Of a stretch of DNA of 64,000 nt, positions 28,228 through 37,628 are shown in pieces; position 1 is the first letter of the stretch; each line of letters starts with the position of its first letter. A program made the translations under genes and the position numbers. The notes beneath the pieces were generated by a model. That model was not told the DNA's origin and made no database searches. It saw only the letters and a program-made list of their open reading frames with translations. The DNA comes from Streptomyces sp. NRRL S-646 (GTDB lineage Bacteria > Actinomycetota > Actinomycetes > Streptomycetales > Streptomycetaceae): assembly GCF_000720765.1 (NCBI RefSeq), contig NZ_JODC01000005.1, positions 496,001 through 560,000 on the forward strand, in the 5' to 3' direction.

Positions 28228-28598
28228 GGCGGCTGCAAGTTATGCGTTGGGCCGCATAAGTAGCCGTTACTCGCTGGTTTCGAATGCTTAACCACCGGGC
28301 ATGAGCCGTAAGCGCTGTGAGCAATGAGGCCTGCCGCGCACCCGCGGGAAGGGCGACGTAGCCCTCCCCGTCTTTCGGGCCGACGGACATCGATCTGTCC
28401 CACTCGGTCCCCATAGCTTCCACCGCAGGCGCGGTACCCGCACTGCAGCCGCGCGGTGTCCGCATGCTGGAACGGAATATCCCGGTTCCCGAGAACCGCT
28501 CCATCATGTAACCTGCACGAAATTTTGCACTCAGCAGAGGGCCAACGTCGTCCCTCGGCAATATGCATATGCCACTTGAGACGACGACGGGAGAGCCG
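28228..28598. other. 371-nt non-coding region upstream of gltB
   Basis: No convincing gene. It begins with a 7-bp hairpin (TTATGCG at 28240-28246, CGCATAA at 28253-28259) that may end the transporter transcript. Closer to gltB lies a GlnR-like half-site pair at 28508-28523. I looked for a riboswitch fold and saw none that I can support. Confidence 0.6.
28508..28523 (+). promoter_or_regulatory. GlnR-like a/b half-site pair upstream of gltB
   Basis: GTAAC, 6 nt, GAAAT fits the actinobacterial GlnR pattern gTnAC-n6-GaAAc with one mismatch in the last position. Only one of the two expected pairs is visible. It lies 75 nt before the gltB start. Confidence 0.4.
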
Positions 28599-31500
28599 AT
28601 GCGTACGCCGCGCCAGCCGTCCCAGCACTCCGCGAATGGCCAGAACTGGTCCTTCATGGATGCTCGCCCTGCTGCGCAGGGTATGTACGACCCCCGCAAC
28701 GAACGCGACGCGTGCGGCGTCGGCTTCGTGGCGACCCTCACCGGCGAGGCGTCCCACACCCTGGTCGAGCAGGCCCTGACGGTGCTGCGCAACCTCGAGC
28801 ACCGCGGCGCCACCGGCTCCGAGCCCGACTCGGGTGACGGCGCCGGCATCCTCTCCCAGGTGCCCGACACCTTCTTCCGTGAGGTGGCCGGATTCGAGCT
28901 GCCCGCGGCGGGCGGCTACGCCGTCGGTATCGCCTTCCTCCCGGAGGACTCCACCGAGGACGCCGTCTCGCAGATCGAGACGATCGCCGCCGACGAGGGC
29001 CTCACCGTCCTCGGCTGGCGCGAGGTTCCGGTCGCGCCCGAACTGCTCGGTGCCACCGCCCGTTCGACGATGCCGGCCTTCCGGCAGATCTTCGTCACGG
29101 ACAATGCCTCGGAGGGCATCGCCCTCGACCGCAAGGCCTTTGTGCTGCGCAAGCGCGCCGAGCGTGAGGCCGGTGTCTACTTCCCGTCGCTCTCCGCTCG
29201 CACCATCGTCTACAAGGGCATGCTGACCACCGGTCAGCTGGAGCCCTTCTTCCCGGACCTCTCCGACCGCCGCTTCGGCTCGGCCGTCGCCCTGGTCCAC
29301 TCGCGCTTCTCCACGAACACCTTCCCGTCGTGGCCCCTCGCGCACCCGTACCGCTTCGTCGCGCACAACGGTGAGATCAACACCGTCAAGGGCAACCGCA
29401 ACTGGATGGTCGCCCGCGAGTCGCAGCTGGTCTCGGACCTGTTCGGAGACCAGGGCCTGGAGCGGATCTTCCCGATCTGCACGCCGGACGCCTCCGACTC
29501 CGCGTCCTTCGACGAGGTGCTCGAACTCCTGCACCTGGGCGGGCGTTCGCTGCCGCACTCCGTGCTGATGATGATCCCGGAGGCGTGGGAGAACCACGAC
29601 TCCATGGACCCGGCCCGCCGCGCCTTCTACAACTTCCACTCCACGATGATGGAGCCCTGGGACGGGCCGGCCTGCGTCACCTTCACCGACGGCAAGCAGG
29701 TCGGCGCGGTCCTCGACCGCAACGGCCTTCGCCCCGGCCGCTACTGGGTCACCGACGACGGCCTGGTCGTCCTCGGCTCCGAGGTCGGCGTCCTCGACAT
29801 CGACCCCTCCAAGGTCGTCCGCAAGGGCCGCCTGCAGCCCGGCAAGATGTTCCTCGTCGACACGGTCGAGCACCGCATCATCGAGGACGACGAGATCAAG
29901 GCGACCCTCGCCGCCGAGCTGCCGTACGCCGAGTGGATCGAGGCCGGTGAGATCGAGCTGGGCGACCTGCCCGAGCGCGAGCACATCGTCCACACCCACG
30001 CCTCGGTCACCCGCCGCCAGCAGACCTTCGGTTACACCGAGGAGGAGCTGCGCGTCATCCTCGCGCCGATGGCCAAGGCCGGTGCCGAGCCGATCGGTTC
30101 GATGGGTACGGACAGCCCGATCGCCGCTCTCTCCGAGCGTCCGCGGCTGCTCTTCGACTACTTCACCCAGCTGTTCGCGCAGGTCACCAACCCGCCGCTG
30201 GACGCGATCCGCGAGGAGCTCGTCACCTCGCTGCGCAGCTCGCTGGGTCCGCAGGGCAACCTGCTCGACCCGACGGCCGCCTCCTGTCGCAGCGTCGTCC
30301 TGCCCTTCCCGGTGATCGACAACGACGAGCTGGCCAAGCTCATCCACATCAACGCCGACGGCGACATGCCCGGCTTCAAGGCCGCGACCCTCTCCGGCCT
30401 TTACCGGGTCTCCGGCGGCGGCGACTCCCTCGCCGCGCGCATCGAGGAGATCTGCGCCGAGGCCGACGCCGCCATCGACAACGGCGCCCGGCTGATCGTC
30501 CTGTCGGACCGCCACTCGGACGCCGAGCACGCGCCGATCCCCTCGCTGCTGCTCACCGCGGCCGTCCACCACCACCTCATCCGCACCAAGCAGCGCACCC
30601 AGGTGGGTCTGCTGGTCGAGGCCGGTGACGTCCGCGAGGTCCACCACGTCGCGCTGCTCATCGGCTTCGGCGCCGCGGCCGTCAACCCGTACCTGGCGAT
30701 GGAGTCCGTCGAGGACCTGGTCCGCGCGGGCACCTTCCTCTCGGGCATAGAGGCCGAGCAGGCCATCCGCAACCTGATCTACGCCCTCGGCAAGGGTGTT
30801 CTGAAGGTCATGTCCAAGATGGGCATCTCGACGGTCGCCTCCTACCGCGGCGCCCAGGTCTTCGAGGCCGTCGGTCTCGACGAGGCCTTCGTCGAGAAGT
30901 ACTTCAACGGCACGGCCACCAAGATCGGCGGCGTCGGCATCGACGTCATCGCCAAGGAGGTCGCCGCCCGCCACGCGAAGGCGTACCCGGCGAGCGGCAT
31001 CGCGCCCGCCCATCGCGCCCTCGACATAGGCGGCGAGTACCAGTGGCGCCGCGAGGGCGAGCCGCACCTGTTCGACCCGGAGACGGTGTTCCGCCTCCAG
31101 CACTCCACGCGCACCGGCCGCTACGACGTCTTCAAGAAGTACACCGAGCGCGTCAACGAGCAGTCCGAGCGGCTGATGACGCTCCGCGGCCTGTTCGGCT
31201 TCAAGTCGGACCGCCCGTCGATCTCCATCGACGAGGTCGAGCCGGTCTCGGAGATCGTCAAGCGCTTCTCCACCGGCGCCATGTCGTACGGCTCCATCTC
31301 GCGCGAGGCGCACGAGACGCTCGCCATCGCCATGAACCAGCTGGGCGGCAAGTCCAACACCGGTGAGGGCGGCGAGGACCCGGACCGTCTCTACGACCCG
31401 GCCCGGCGCAGCGCCATCAAGCAGGTGGCCTCCGGCCGCTTCGGTGTGACCTCCGAGTACCTGGTCAACGCCGACGACATCCAGATCAAGATGGCGCAGG

Positions 31501-33191
31501 GCGCCAAGCCCGGCGAGGGCGGTCAGCTGCCCGGCCACAAGGTCTACCCGTGGGTCGCGAAGACGCGTCACTCGACGCCGGGCGTGGGTCTCATCTCCCC
31601 GCCGCCGCACCACGACATCTACTCCATCGAGGACCTGGCCCAGCTGATCCACGACCTGAAGAACGCGAACCCGCAGGCGCGGATTCACGTCAAGCTGGTC
31701 TCCGAGGTCGGTGTCGGCACGGTCGCCGCGGGTGTCTCCAAGGCGCACGCGGACGTGGTGCTCATCTCCGGCCACGACGGTGGTACGGGTGCCTCCCCGC
31801 TGACCTCCCTCAAGCACGCGGGCGGTCCCTGGGAGCTCGGCCTCGCCGAGACCCAGCAGACGCTGCTGCTCAACGGCCTGCGCGACCGCATCGTCGTCCA
31901 GACCGACGGTCAGCTGAAGACCGGCCGTGACGTCGTCATCGCCGCACTGCTCGGCGCCGAGGAGTTCGGTTTCGCGACCGCTCCGCTCGTCGTCTCCGGC
32001 TGCGTCATGATGCGCGTCTGCCACCTGGACACCTGCCCGGTCGGCATCGCCACCCAGAACCCGACCCTCAGGGACCGGTTCTCCGGCAAGGCCGAGTACA
32101 TCGTCAACTTCTTCCAGTACATCGCCGAAGAGGTCCGCGAGATCCTCGCCGAGCTGGGCTTCCGCACCATCGAGGAGGCCGTCGGCCACGCCGAGGCGCT
32201 CGACGTCACGCGCGCCGTCGACCACTGGAAGGCACAGGGCCTGAACCTGGAGCCGCTGTTCCACGTGCCCTCGCTGCCCGAGGGCGCGGTGCGCCACCAG
32301 GTCATCGCGCAGGACCACGGCCTGGAGAAGGCGCTCGACAACGAGCTGATCAAGCTCGCCGCCGACGCCCTGGCCGCGGACTCCGCGACCGACGCCCAGC
32401 CGGTGCGCGCGCAGGTCGCGATCCGCAACATCAACCGCACGGTCGGCACGATGCTCGGCCACGAGGTGACGAAGAAGTTCGGTGGCGCCGGCCTGCCCGA
32501 CGACACCATCGACATCACCTTCACCGGCTCCGCGGGCCAGTCCTTCGGCGCCTTCCTGCCGCGCGGTGTCACGCTGCGCCTGGAGGGCGACGCCAACGAC
32601 TACGTCGGCAAGGGCCTCTCCGGCGGCCGTGTGATCGTCCGCCCGGACCGGGGCGCCGACCACCTCGCCGAGTACTCGACCATCGCGGGCAACACCATCG
32701 CCTACGGCGCGACCGGCGGCGAGCTGTTCCTGCGAGGTCGTACGGGCGAGCGGTTCTGTGTCCGCAACTCCGGTGCGACGGTCGTCTCCGAGGGCGTGGG
32801 CGACCACGGCTGCGAGTACATGACCGGCGGTCGCGCGGTGGTCCTCGGTGAGACGGGCCGCAACTTCGCGGCCGGTATGTCGGGCGGTATCGCCTACGTC
32901 GTCGACCTGAACACCGACAACGTCAACGTCGGCAACGTCGGCGCTGTGGAGGCCCTCGACGACACCGACAAGCAGTGGCTGCACGACGTGGTGCGCCGCC
33001 ACCAGGAGGAGACCGGCTCCACGGTCGCCGAGAAGCTCCTGGCCGAGTGGGACACCGCGGTCGAGCGCTTCAGCAAGATCATCCCCAGCACGTACAAGGC
33101 AGTGCTCGCCGCCAAGGACGCCGCCGAGCAGGCGGGACTCTCCGAGTCCGAGATCACCGAGAAGATGATGGAGGCGGCGATCAATGGCTGA
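28599..33191 (+). CDS. gltB: Glutamate synthase (NADPH) large subunit
   Basis: 1530 aa. It makes two glutamates from glutamine and 2-oxoglutarate. Domains in order: a short propeptide ending before Cys39 (ERDACGVGF), the amidotransferase nucleophile; the class II amidotransferase domain with [28 protein letters not shown]; a central domain; the FMN-binding synthase domain ([19 protein letters not shown] to [14 protein letters not shown]); the 3Fe-4S cysteines in [15 protein letters not shown]; and the C-terminal GXGXG beta-helix ([17 protein letters not shown]). I start at ATG 28599, with GGGAGAG 5-6 nt upstream; an earlier in-frame ATG at 28563 has none. Its stop lies 8 nt inside gltD. Confidence 0.97.
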   Translation: MRTPRQPSQHSANGQNWSFMDARPAAQGMYDPRNERDACGVGFVATLTGEASHTLVEQALTVLRNLEHRGATGSEPDSGDGAGILSQVPDTFFREVAGFELPAAGGYAVGIAFLPEDSTEDAVSQIETIAADEGLTVLGWREVPVAPELLGATARSTMPAFRQIFVTDNASEGIALDRKAFVLRKRAEREAGVYFPSLSARTIVYKGMLTTGQLEPFFPDLSDRRFGSAVALVHSRFSTNTFPSWPLAHPYRFVAHNGEINTVKGNRNWMVARESQLVSDLFGDQGLERIFPICTPDASDSASFDEVLELLHLGGRSLPHSVLMMIPEAWENHDSMDPARRAFYNFHSTMMEPWDGPACVTFTDGKQVGAVLDRNGLRPGRYWVTDDGLVVLGSEVGVLDIDPSKVVRKGRLQPGKMFLVDTVEHRIIEDDEIKATLAAELPYAEWIEAGEIELGDLPEREHIVHTHASVTRRQQTFGYTEEELRVILAPMAKAGAEPIGSMGTDSPIAALSERPRLLFDYFTQLFAQVTNPPLDAIREELVTSLRSSLGPQGNLLDPTAASCRSVVLPFPVIDNDELAKLIHINADGDMPGFKAATLSGLYRVSGGGDSLAARIEEICAEADAAIDNGARLIVLSDRHSDAEHAPIPSLLLTAAVHHHLIRTKQRTQVGLLVEAGDVREVHHVALLIGFGAAAVNPYLAMESVEDLVRAGTFLSGIEAEQAIRNLIYALGKGVLKVMSKMGISTVASYRGAQVFEAVGLDEAFVEKYFNGTATKIGGVGIDVIAKEVAARHAKAYPASGIAPAHRALDIGGEYQWRREGEPHLFDPETVFRLQHSTRTGRYDVFKKYTERVNEQSERLMTLRGLFGFKSDRPSISIDEVEPVSEIVKRFSTGAMSYGSISREAHETLAIAMNQLGGKSNTGEGGEDPDRLYDPARRSAIKQVASGRFGVTSEYLVNADDIQIKMAQGAKPGEGGQLPGHKVYPWVAKTRHSTPGVGLISPPPHHDIYSIEDLAQLIHDLKNANPQARIHVKLVSEVGVGTVAAGVSKAHADVVLISGHDGGTGASPLTSLKHAGGPWELGLAETQQTLLLNGLRDRIVVQTDGQLKTGRDVVIAALLGAEEFGFATAPLVVSGCVMMRVCHLDTCPVGIATQNPTLRDRFSGKAEYIVNFFQYIAEEVREILAELGFRTIEEAVGHAEALDVTRAVDHWKAQGLNLEPLFHVPSLPEGAVRHQVIAQDHGLEKALDNELIKLAADALAADSATDAQPVRAQVAIRNINRTVGTMLGHEVTKKFGGAGLPDDTIDITFTGSAGQSFGAFLPRGVTLRLEGDANDYVGKGLSGGRVIVRPDRGADHLAEYSTIAGNTIAYGATGGELFLRGRTGERFCVRNSGATVVSEGVGDHGCEYMTGGRAVVLGETGRNFAAGMSGGIAYVVDLNTDNVNVGNVGAVEALDDTDKQWLHDVVRRHQEETGSTVAEKLLAEWDTAVERFSKIIPSTYKAVLAAKDAAEQAGLSESEITEKMMEAAING

Positions 33192-34647
33192 CCCGAAGGG
33201 CTTCCTGAACCACGGCCGTGAGGTCGCCAAGTCCCGCCCGGTCGACGTGCGTCTGAAGGACTGGAACGAGGTCTACGTCCCCGGCTCCCTGCTGCCGATC
33301 ATCAGCAAGCAGGCCAGCCGGTGCATGGACTGCGGCATCCCGTTCTGCCACAACGGCTGTCCGCTGGGCAACCTCATCCCCGAGTGGAACGACTACGCCT
33401 ACCGCGAGGACTGGTCGGCCGCGTCGGAGCGCCTGCACGCGACGAACAACTTCCCGGAGTTCACGGGCCGGCTCTGCCCCGCTCCGTGCGAGTCGGCGTG
33501 TGTGCTGGGCATCAACCAGCCGCCGGTGACCATCAAGAACGTCGAGGTCTCGATCATCGACAAGGCGTGGGACACCGGTGACGTCGCCCCGCAGATCCCC
33601 GAGCGTCTCTCCGGCAAGACGGTCGCGGTCATCGGCTCGGGCCCGGCCGGCCTGGCCGCCGCCCAGCAGCTGACCCGGGCGGGCCACACCGTCGCCGTCT
33701 ACGAGCGCGCGGACCGCATCGGAGGCCTTCTCCGGTACGGCATCCCCGAGTTCAAGATGGAGAAGCGGCACATCAACCGCCGTATCGAGCAGATGCGCGC
33801 GGAGGGCACCCGCTTCCGTACCGGTATCGAGATCGGCCGCGACCTCAAGGCGACCGACCTCAAGAAGCGGTATGACGCGGTCGTCATCGCCGCCGGTGCG
33901 ACGACCGCCCGTGACCTCCCGGTCCCCGGCCGCGAGCTCAAGGGCATCTACCAGGCGATGGAGTACCTGCCCCTGTCGAACAAGGTCCAGGAGGGCGACT
34001 ACGTCACCTCCCCGATCTCGGCCGAGGGCAAGCACGTCGTGGTCATCGGCGGCGGCGACACCGGCGCGGACTGCGTGGGCACCGCCCACCGCCAGGGCGC
34101 AGCCTCCGTCACGCAGCTGGAGATCATGCCCCGCCCGAACGACGAGCGGAACAACGTCACCCAGCCGTGGCCGACGTTCCCGATGCTCTACAAGGTCACG
34201 TCCGCGCACGAGGAGGGCGGCGAGCGGGTCTACTCCGTCTCCACCACCCACTTCGAGGGCGACGAGGACGGCAACGTCCAGTGGCTGCACCTGACCGAGG
34301 TGGAGTTCGTCGAGGGCAAGCTGACCCCGAAGCCGGGCACGGAGCGCAAGATCCCCGCCCAGCTGGTGACGCTGGCGATGGGCTTCACGGGCACCGACCG
34401 GGAGAACGGCCTGGTCGAGCAGTTCGGCCTGGAGCTCGACGAGCGCGGCAACATCGCCCGCGACGCCGACTTCCAGACCAACATCCCCGGTGTGTTCGTC
34501 GCCGGTGACGCGGGCCGCGGCCAGTCCCTCATCGTGTGGGCGATCGCGGAGGGCCGCTCGGCCGCCCGCGGCACCGACCGCTTCCTGACGGGCGCCAGCG
34601 ACCTGCCGGCCCCGATCCGCCCCACGGACCGGTCCCTGATGGCCTGA
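33184..34647 (+). CDS. gltD: Glutamate synthase small subunit
   Basis: 487 aa. It passes electrons from NADPH through FAD and two 4Fe-4S clusters to GltB. Cluster cysteines are in [17 protein letters not shown] and [13 protein letters not shown]. The FAD-binding Rossmann motif is [19 protein letters not shown] and the NADPH motif is [16 protein letters not shown]. The C-terminal [21 protein letters not shown] closes the FAD site. The ATG 33184 overlaps the end of gltB by 8 nt, so the subunits are translationally coupled, and a hairpin follows the gene. Confidence 0.97.
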   Translation: MADPKGFLNHGREVAKSRPVDVRLKDWNEVYVPGSLLPIISKQASRCMDCGIPFCHNGCPLGNLIPEWNDYAYREDWSAASERLHATNNFPEFTGRLCPAPCESACVLGINQPPVTIKNVEVSIIDKAWDTGDVAPQIPERLSGKTVAVIGSGPAGLAAAQQLTRAGHTVAVYERADRIGGLLRYGIPEFKMEKRHINRRIEQMRAEGTRFRTGIEIGRDLKATDLKKRYDAVVIAAGATTARDLPVPGRELKGIYQAMEYLPLSNKVQEGDYVTSPISAEGKHVVVIGGGDTGADCVGTAHRQGAASVTQLEIMPRPNDERNNVTQPWPTFPMLYKVTSAHEEGGERVYSVSTTHFEGDEDGNVQWLHLTEVEFVEGKLTPKPGTERKIPAQLVTLAMGFTGTDRENGLVEQFGLELDERGNIARDADFQTNIPGVFVAGDAGRGQSLIVWAIAEGRSAARGTDRFLTGASDLPAPIRPTDRSLMA

Positions 34648-34692
34648 CGGTCCCTCATATACGTCCCGTACAAAGGCGTACGGAACACCGCA

Positions 34693-34735
34693 ACGGCGCT
34701 TGCCCTGTCCCCGACCGGACGACGGCAGGCGCCGT
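34693..34735. terminator. Hairpin between gltD and the convergent chitosanase gene
   Basis: 12-nt arms (ACGGCGCTTGCC at about 34693-34704 and its near complement at 34724-34735, 11 of 12 pairs) lie between two converging genes and could serve both. Confidence 0.6.
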
Positions 34736-34769
34736 CGCATGTCTGCGGCCGGCCGCCGGCCGGGGCGGG

Positions 34770-35711
34770 CTACGGCACCTTGTACGTCTCCCCGTACACC
34801 TTCCACGTCAGCGGCGTCCTCAGGTCCAGGTTCCCGTCGTACAGGAACTGCCGCTGGGCCGTGTCGACGCGGCTGGTGTCGAGGTCGGGACGCACGGTCC
34901 GCATGGCCTCGACGCGGATGTCGAGGAAGACGTCCAGGTAGGTCTTCTCGGAGCCGCCCTGTGAGGGGAGGTCCGCCTCGTCCATCGCTTGTTCGCGCAG
35001 GCCGTAGAAGCTGTTCGGGCCGGTGCCGGGGCCGTGCTGGACCATGGCGTCGTAGTAGACGAACTGGCCGAGTGTGCCGAGGCCGTCCAGCTTGGCGAGG
35101 CGGACGGCCGGGTCGAAGTAGACGCGGTCGCGTTCCTCGTCCTGGGCCTTCCGGAAGGCGGGCAGCTCCGCCTCGGCCTTCCAGGCGGCGGTGAAGCCCG
35201 GGTCCAGGCCCTCGTGGGAGTCCGTGCCGTCGACCTCGCGCAGGGCGGGCAGGTAGTCGGCGAGGCCGTTGTCGGGATGGTCCTCGGTGTAGCGCTCGAC
35301 GAGCGTGAGCAGGTCGTGGGTACCCGTGCAGAAGCCGACGGTGCCCGCGGTGTAGCCCTGGCCGTCGTCGATGTCCTCGATGTAGCCGTAGGCACTGCGC
35401 CAGTCCAGCGTCGAGTTCTCGGCGCCGGCCACGAGCTCCTGGGCCAGTTCCTTCTTGGCGGGGGCGGCGAGGCCGGCCGGCAGGTCGGCGATCACCTCCT
35501 CGTCCTCCGGCCTCTCCTGCTCGGCCCGGCTCTTGGCGCTCTGGCGGGCCTTCTGCGCGGCGGTGGCCTGCGTCCTGTTCCTGCTCCCGTCGGAGGAGTC
35601 GGCGGGCGAGAGGATGTAGACGACGCCCGTGACGACCAGGGGGAGGGTCGCGAACAGGAGGCAACCGGCACGTCGGGGGCCTGGGGGCCGTCCCCCAGAA
35701 AAACGCAGCAT
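34770..35711 (-). CDS. Chitosanase, glycoside hydrolase family 46, membrane-anchored or secreted
   Basis: 313 aa. The mature domain (from about residue 75) matches GH46 chitosanases such as the Streptomyces N174 enzyme: GAENSTLDWRSAYGYIEDID has the acid Glu98 and DDGQGYTAGTVGFCTGT the base Asp116, 18 residues apart as in N174. Further conserved segments are LADYLPAL, DERDRVYFDPAV, FVYYDAMVQHGPG and DTSRVDTAQRQFL. It hydrolyses GlcN-GlcN bonds in chitosan. The N-terminus has a hydrophobic helix (LLFATLPLVVTGVVYIL) and a charged Glu/Arg/Lys linker without a clear signal peptidase site, so it may stay anchored. Codons 5-10 lie in a perfect hairpin made by a repeat. Confidence 0.9.
   Translation of the reverse strand: MLRFSGGRPPGPRRAGCLLFATLPLVVTGVVYILSPADSSDGSRNRTQATAAQKARQSAKSRAEQERPEDEEVIADLPAGLAAPAKKELAQELVAGAENSTLDWRSAYGYIEDIDDGQGYTAGTVGFCTGTHDLLTLVERYTEDHPDNGLADYLPALREVDGTDSHEGLDPGFTAAWKAEAELPAFRKAQDEERDRVYFDPAVRLAKLDGLGTLGQFVYYDAMVQHGPGTGPNSFYGLREQAMDEADLPSQGGSEKTYLDVFLDIRVEAMRTVRPDLDTSRVDTAQRQFLYDGNLDLRTPLTWKVYGETYKVP
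35681..35698. repeat. Repeat-derived hairpin in the first codons of the chitosanase gene
   Basis: CTGGGGG, 4 nt, CCCCCAG forms a perfect 7-bp stem. The sequence resembles the G-run part of the intergenic repeats at 51776 and 59337. It encodes the odd start SGGRPPGPRR of the chitosanase. Confidence 0.5.
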
Positions 35712-35751
35712 AGCGAGAGGGTACGGCCGGTTGATTCCCGGATGATCCAGG

Positions 35752-36663
35752 TCAGGCCGCCAGTTCCGTCACCTTCGCGACCGTCAGGACCACAAGGAGC
35801 GCCAGCAGGGCGACGCAGGCGCCTGCGTGGACGAGGTTGCGGCGCTGGTCGCGGGGTGCGTACGCGTAGGCGAGGGTCACCACAGCGCCGGCCAGCAGCC
35901 CGCCGAGGTGGCCCTGCCAGGACGTGACCAACGCGGAGATCACCAGCCACAGCAGCAGGCCGCCCATGAACTGGTTGACGGACCGCATGTCGGCGCCCAG
36001 GCGCCGGGCCATGACGTAGTACGCGGCCCCGAGCCCGAAGATCGCGCCGGAGGCGCCGACCGTGGCCTGGTCGGGGGCGATCAGCAGGACCAGCACGGAG
36101 CCGCCCAGCGCCGACAGGACGTACAGGGCGATGTAGCGGATCCGGCCGAGCTGGGACTCGACCACTCGGCCGATGTTCCACAGCGCGACCATGTTCATCA
36201 CGATGTGCGCGATCCCGAACGTCCCCCCGGTGGGCGGCAGATGCAGGAACGCCCCGGTGAGCATGCGGTACCACTCACCGCCGACCACCCCTTCGAGGTG
36301 GTAGTCGGCGGGGTGGTCGGCCACCCACACGTAGTGGCCGCCGTCCGGCCCGACCAGCCCGCGGCCCAGCATCTCGAACCGGTCCACGATCGACGACCGC
36401 ACCAACTCGCCCAGGTACGCGAGCACATTGAGCCCGATCAGGACGTACGTCACCACGGGCGCCGACGTGATCCGGCCGCCGAAGGCCGTCCGCGCCTGCC
36501 GTACCGATCGCGCGCCCTCCTTCACGCACTCCACGCACTGGTGGCCGACGGCCGCCTCCCGCATGCAGTCCGGGCAGATGTACCGGTCGCAGCGGGTGCA
36601 GCGGACGTGGGACTCCACCTTGGGATGGCGGTAGCAGGTGGTGACGGTGGACTCGGATTCCAC
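35752..36663 (-). CDS. Rhomboid family intramembrane serine protease with N-terminal zinc-binding domain
   Basis: 303 aa from GTG 36663, with GAGGAG 6 nt upstream. Residues 5-45 hold a B-box-like zinc site: CYRHPKVESHVRCTRCDRYI and CPDCMREAAVGHQCVEC. The rest is a rhomboid core with six or seven transmembrane helices: HIVMNMVALWNIGRVVE, the nucleophile Ser in GASGAIFGLGAAYYV and the catalytic His in WQGHLGGLLAGA. It cuts substrates inside the membrane; the substrates are unknown. The zinc domain is common in actinobacterial rhomboids. It is divergent from the VWA gene. Confidence 0.92.
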   Translation of the reverse strand: MESESTVTTCYRHPKVESHVRCTRCDRYICPDCMREAAVGHQCVECVKEGARSVRQARTAFGGRITSAPVVTYVLIGLNVLAYLGELVRSSIVDRFEMLGRGLVGPDGGHYVWVADHPADYHLEGVVGGEWYRMLTGAFLHLPPTGGTFGIAHIVMNMVALWNIGRVVESQLGRIRYIALYVLSALGGSVLVLLIAPDQATVGASGAIFGLGAAYYVMARRLGADMRSVNQFMGGLLLWLVISALVTSWQGHLGGLLAGAVVTLAYAYAPRDQRRNLVHAGACVALLALLVVLTVAKVTELAA

Positions 36664-36798
36664 AGCCGGCTCCTCGGAAGGGGGTGGGACGGACGGCGAG
36701 CCGGTGGGGACGGCGGCGAACAAAATAGCGAACGGCTGTGGGTGGTGGGAGGGGTGGGGTCGGCGTGACGTAACCTCGGCACGAACGAAGGGGGGAGC

Positions 36799-37524
36799 AT
36801 GGCCGCGATCAGTCTCCGCAAGATCGAGGAGACCGCGCCCGCGCTGGTCAGCCTGTACAAGAGCGCCGGGGTGTCGCTCCGGAAGCACGGGCTGGACGGC
36901 CTGCGGGCGGCGGTGTACCTCGTCGTCGACTACTCCGGCTCGATGAAGCCGTACTACAAGGACGGCAGTGTGCAGGCCCTCGCCGACCGGGTGCTGGGGC
37001 TGTCCGCGCATCTCGACGACGACGGGCGCGTGCCGGTGGTCTTCTTCTCGACGGACGTCGACGCCGAGACCGACATCGCGCTCGCCGGTCACGAGGGCCG
37101 GATCGAGAAGATCGTGGCCGGGCTCGGGCACATGGGCAAGACCAGCTATCACCTGGCGATGGACGCGGTCATCGACCACTACCTCGACAGCGGTTCGACC
37201 GCCCCCGCCCTCGTCGTCTTCCAGACCGACGGCGGCCCGATCAACAAGCTCGCCGCGGAGCGCTATCTGTGCAAGGCGGCCAGACTGCCGCTGTTCTGGC
37301 AGTTCGTGGGCTTCGGGGATCCGGGCAGCAAGCAGTTCGACTTCCTGCGCAAGCTCGACGAGCTGGCGGTGCCGCACAAGCGGGTCGTCGACAACGCAGG
37401 GTTCTTCCACGCCGGATCGGATCCGGGGCAGCTGACCGACGCGGAACTGTACGACCGGCTGGTCGGGGAGTTCCCGACTTGGCTGGCCGCCGCGCGGGCC
37501 AAGGGGATCGTGCGGTCGGTCTGA
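36799..37524 (+). CDS. VWA-domain protein, TerF/TerY-like
   Basis: 241 aa, essentially one von Willebrand factor A domain. The metal-ion-dependent adhesion site is DYSGSM at about residues 44-49, with the later MIDAS positions in GKTSYHL (Thr) and VFQTDGGP (Asp). The N-terminal helix (ISLRKIEETAPALVSLYKSAG) and the LFWQFVGFG segment match the TerF-like group found with tellurium-resistance and stress genes. No other ter genes are nearby. It probably assembles a metal-dependent protein complex in the cytoplasm. Confidence 0.87.
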   Translation: MAAISLRKIEETAPALVSLYKSAGVSLRKHGLDGLRAAVYLVVDYSGSMKPYYKDGSVQALADRVLGLSAHLDDDGRVPVVFFSTDVDAETDIALAGHEGRIEKIVAGLGHMGKTSYHLAMDAVIDHYLDSGSTAPALVVFQTDGGPINKLAAERYLCKAARLPLFWQFVGFGDPGSKQFDFLRKLDELAVPHKRVVDNAGFFHAGSDPGQLTDAELYDRLVGEFPTWLAAARAKGIVRSV

Positions 37525-37628
37525 GAGCCCGGGAGGGGCGCGAGTCACTCGTACGGCTGCTCTCACCGTTGGCTTACCCGGGACGCCGTGCCACCCTGAG
37601 GATGATCCGACGGGGAGGCGACGAACCT

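Noticed and set aside
28228..28598. Glutamine riboswitch or other structured leader of gltB
   Set aside because: No conserved riboswitch core was recognised; only a short hairpin and a GlnR-like site.
27837..33230. Very long open frame opposite gltB (about 1,800 codons on the minus strand)
   Set aside because: It lies antisense to a clear glutamate synthase gene. The high-GC third position leaves this antisense frame without stops, and the translation shows no recognisable domain.
35681..35698. Terminator for the chitosanase or rhomboid gene
   Set aside because: The hairpin is inside the chitosanase coding start and has no suitable tail in either direction; it fits a repeat better.
36799..37524. 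Part of a tellurium-resistance ter operon
   Set aside because: Only the VWA protein is present; no terB, terC, terD or terE-like genes lie nearby.
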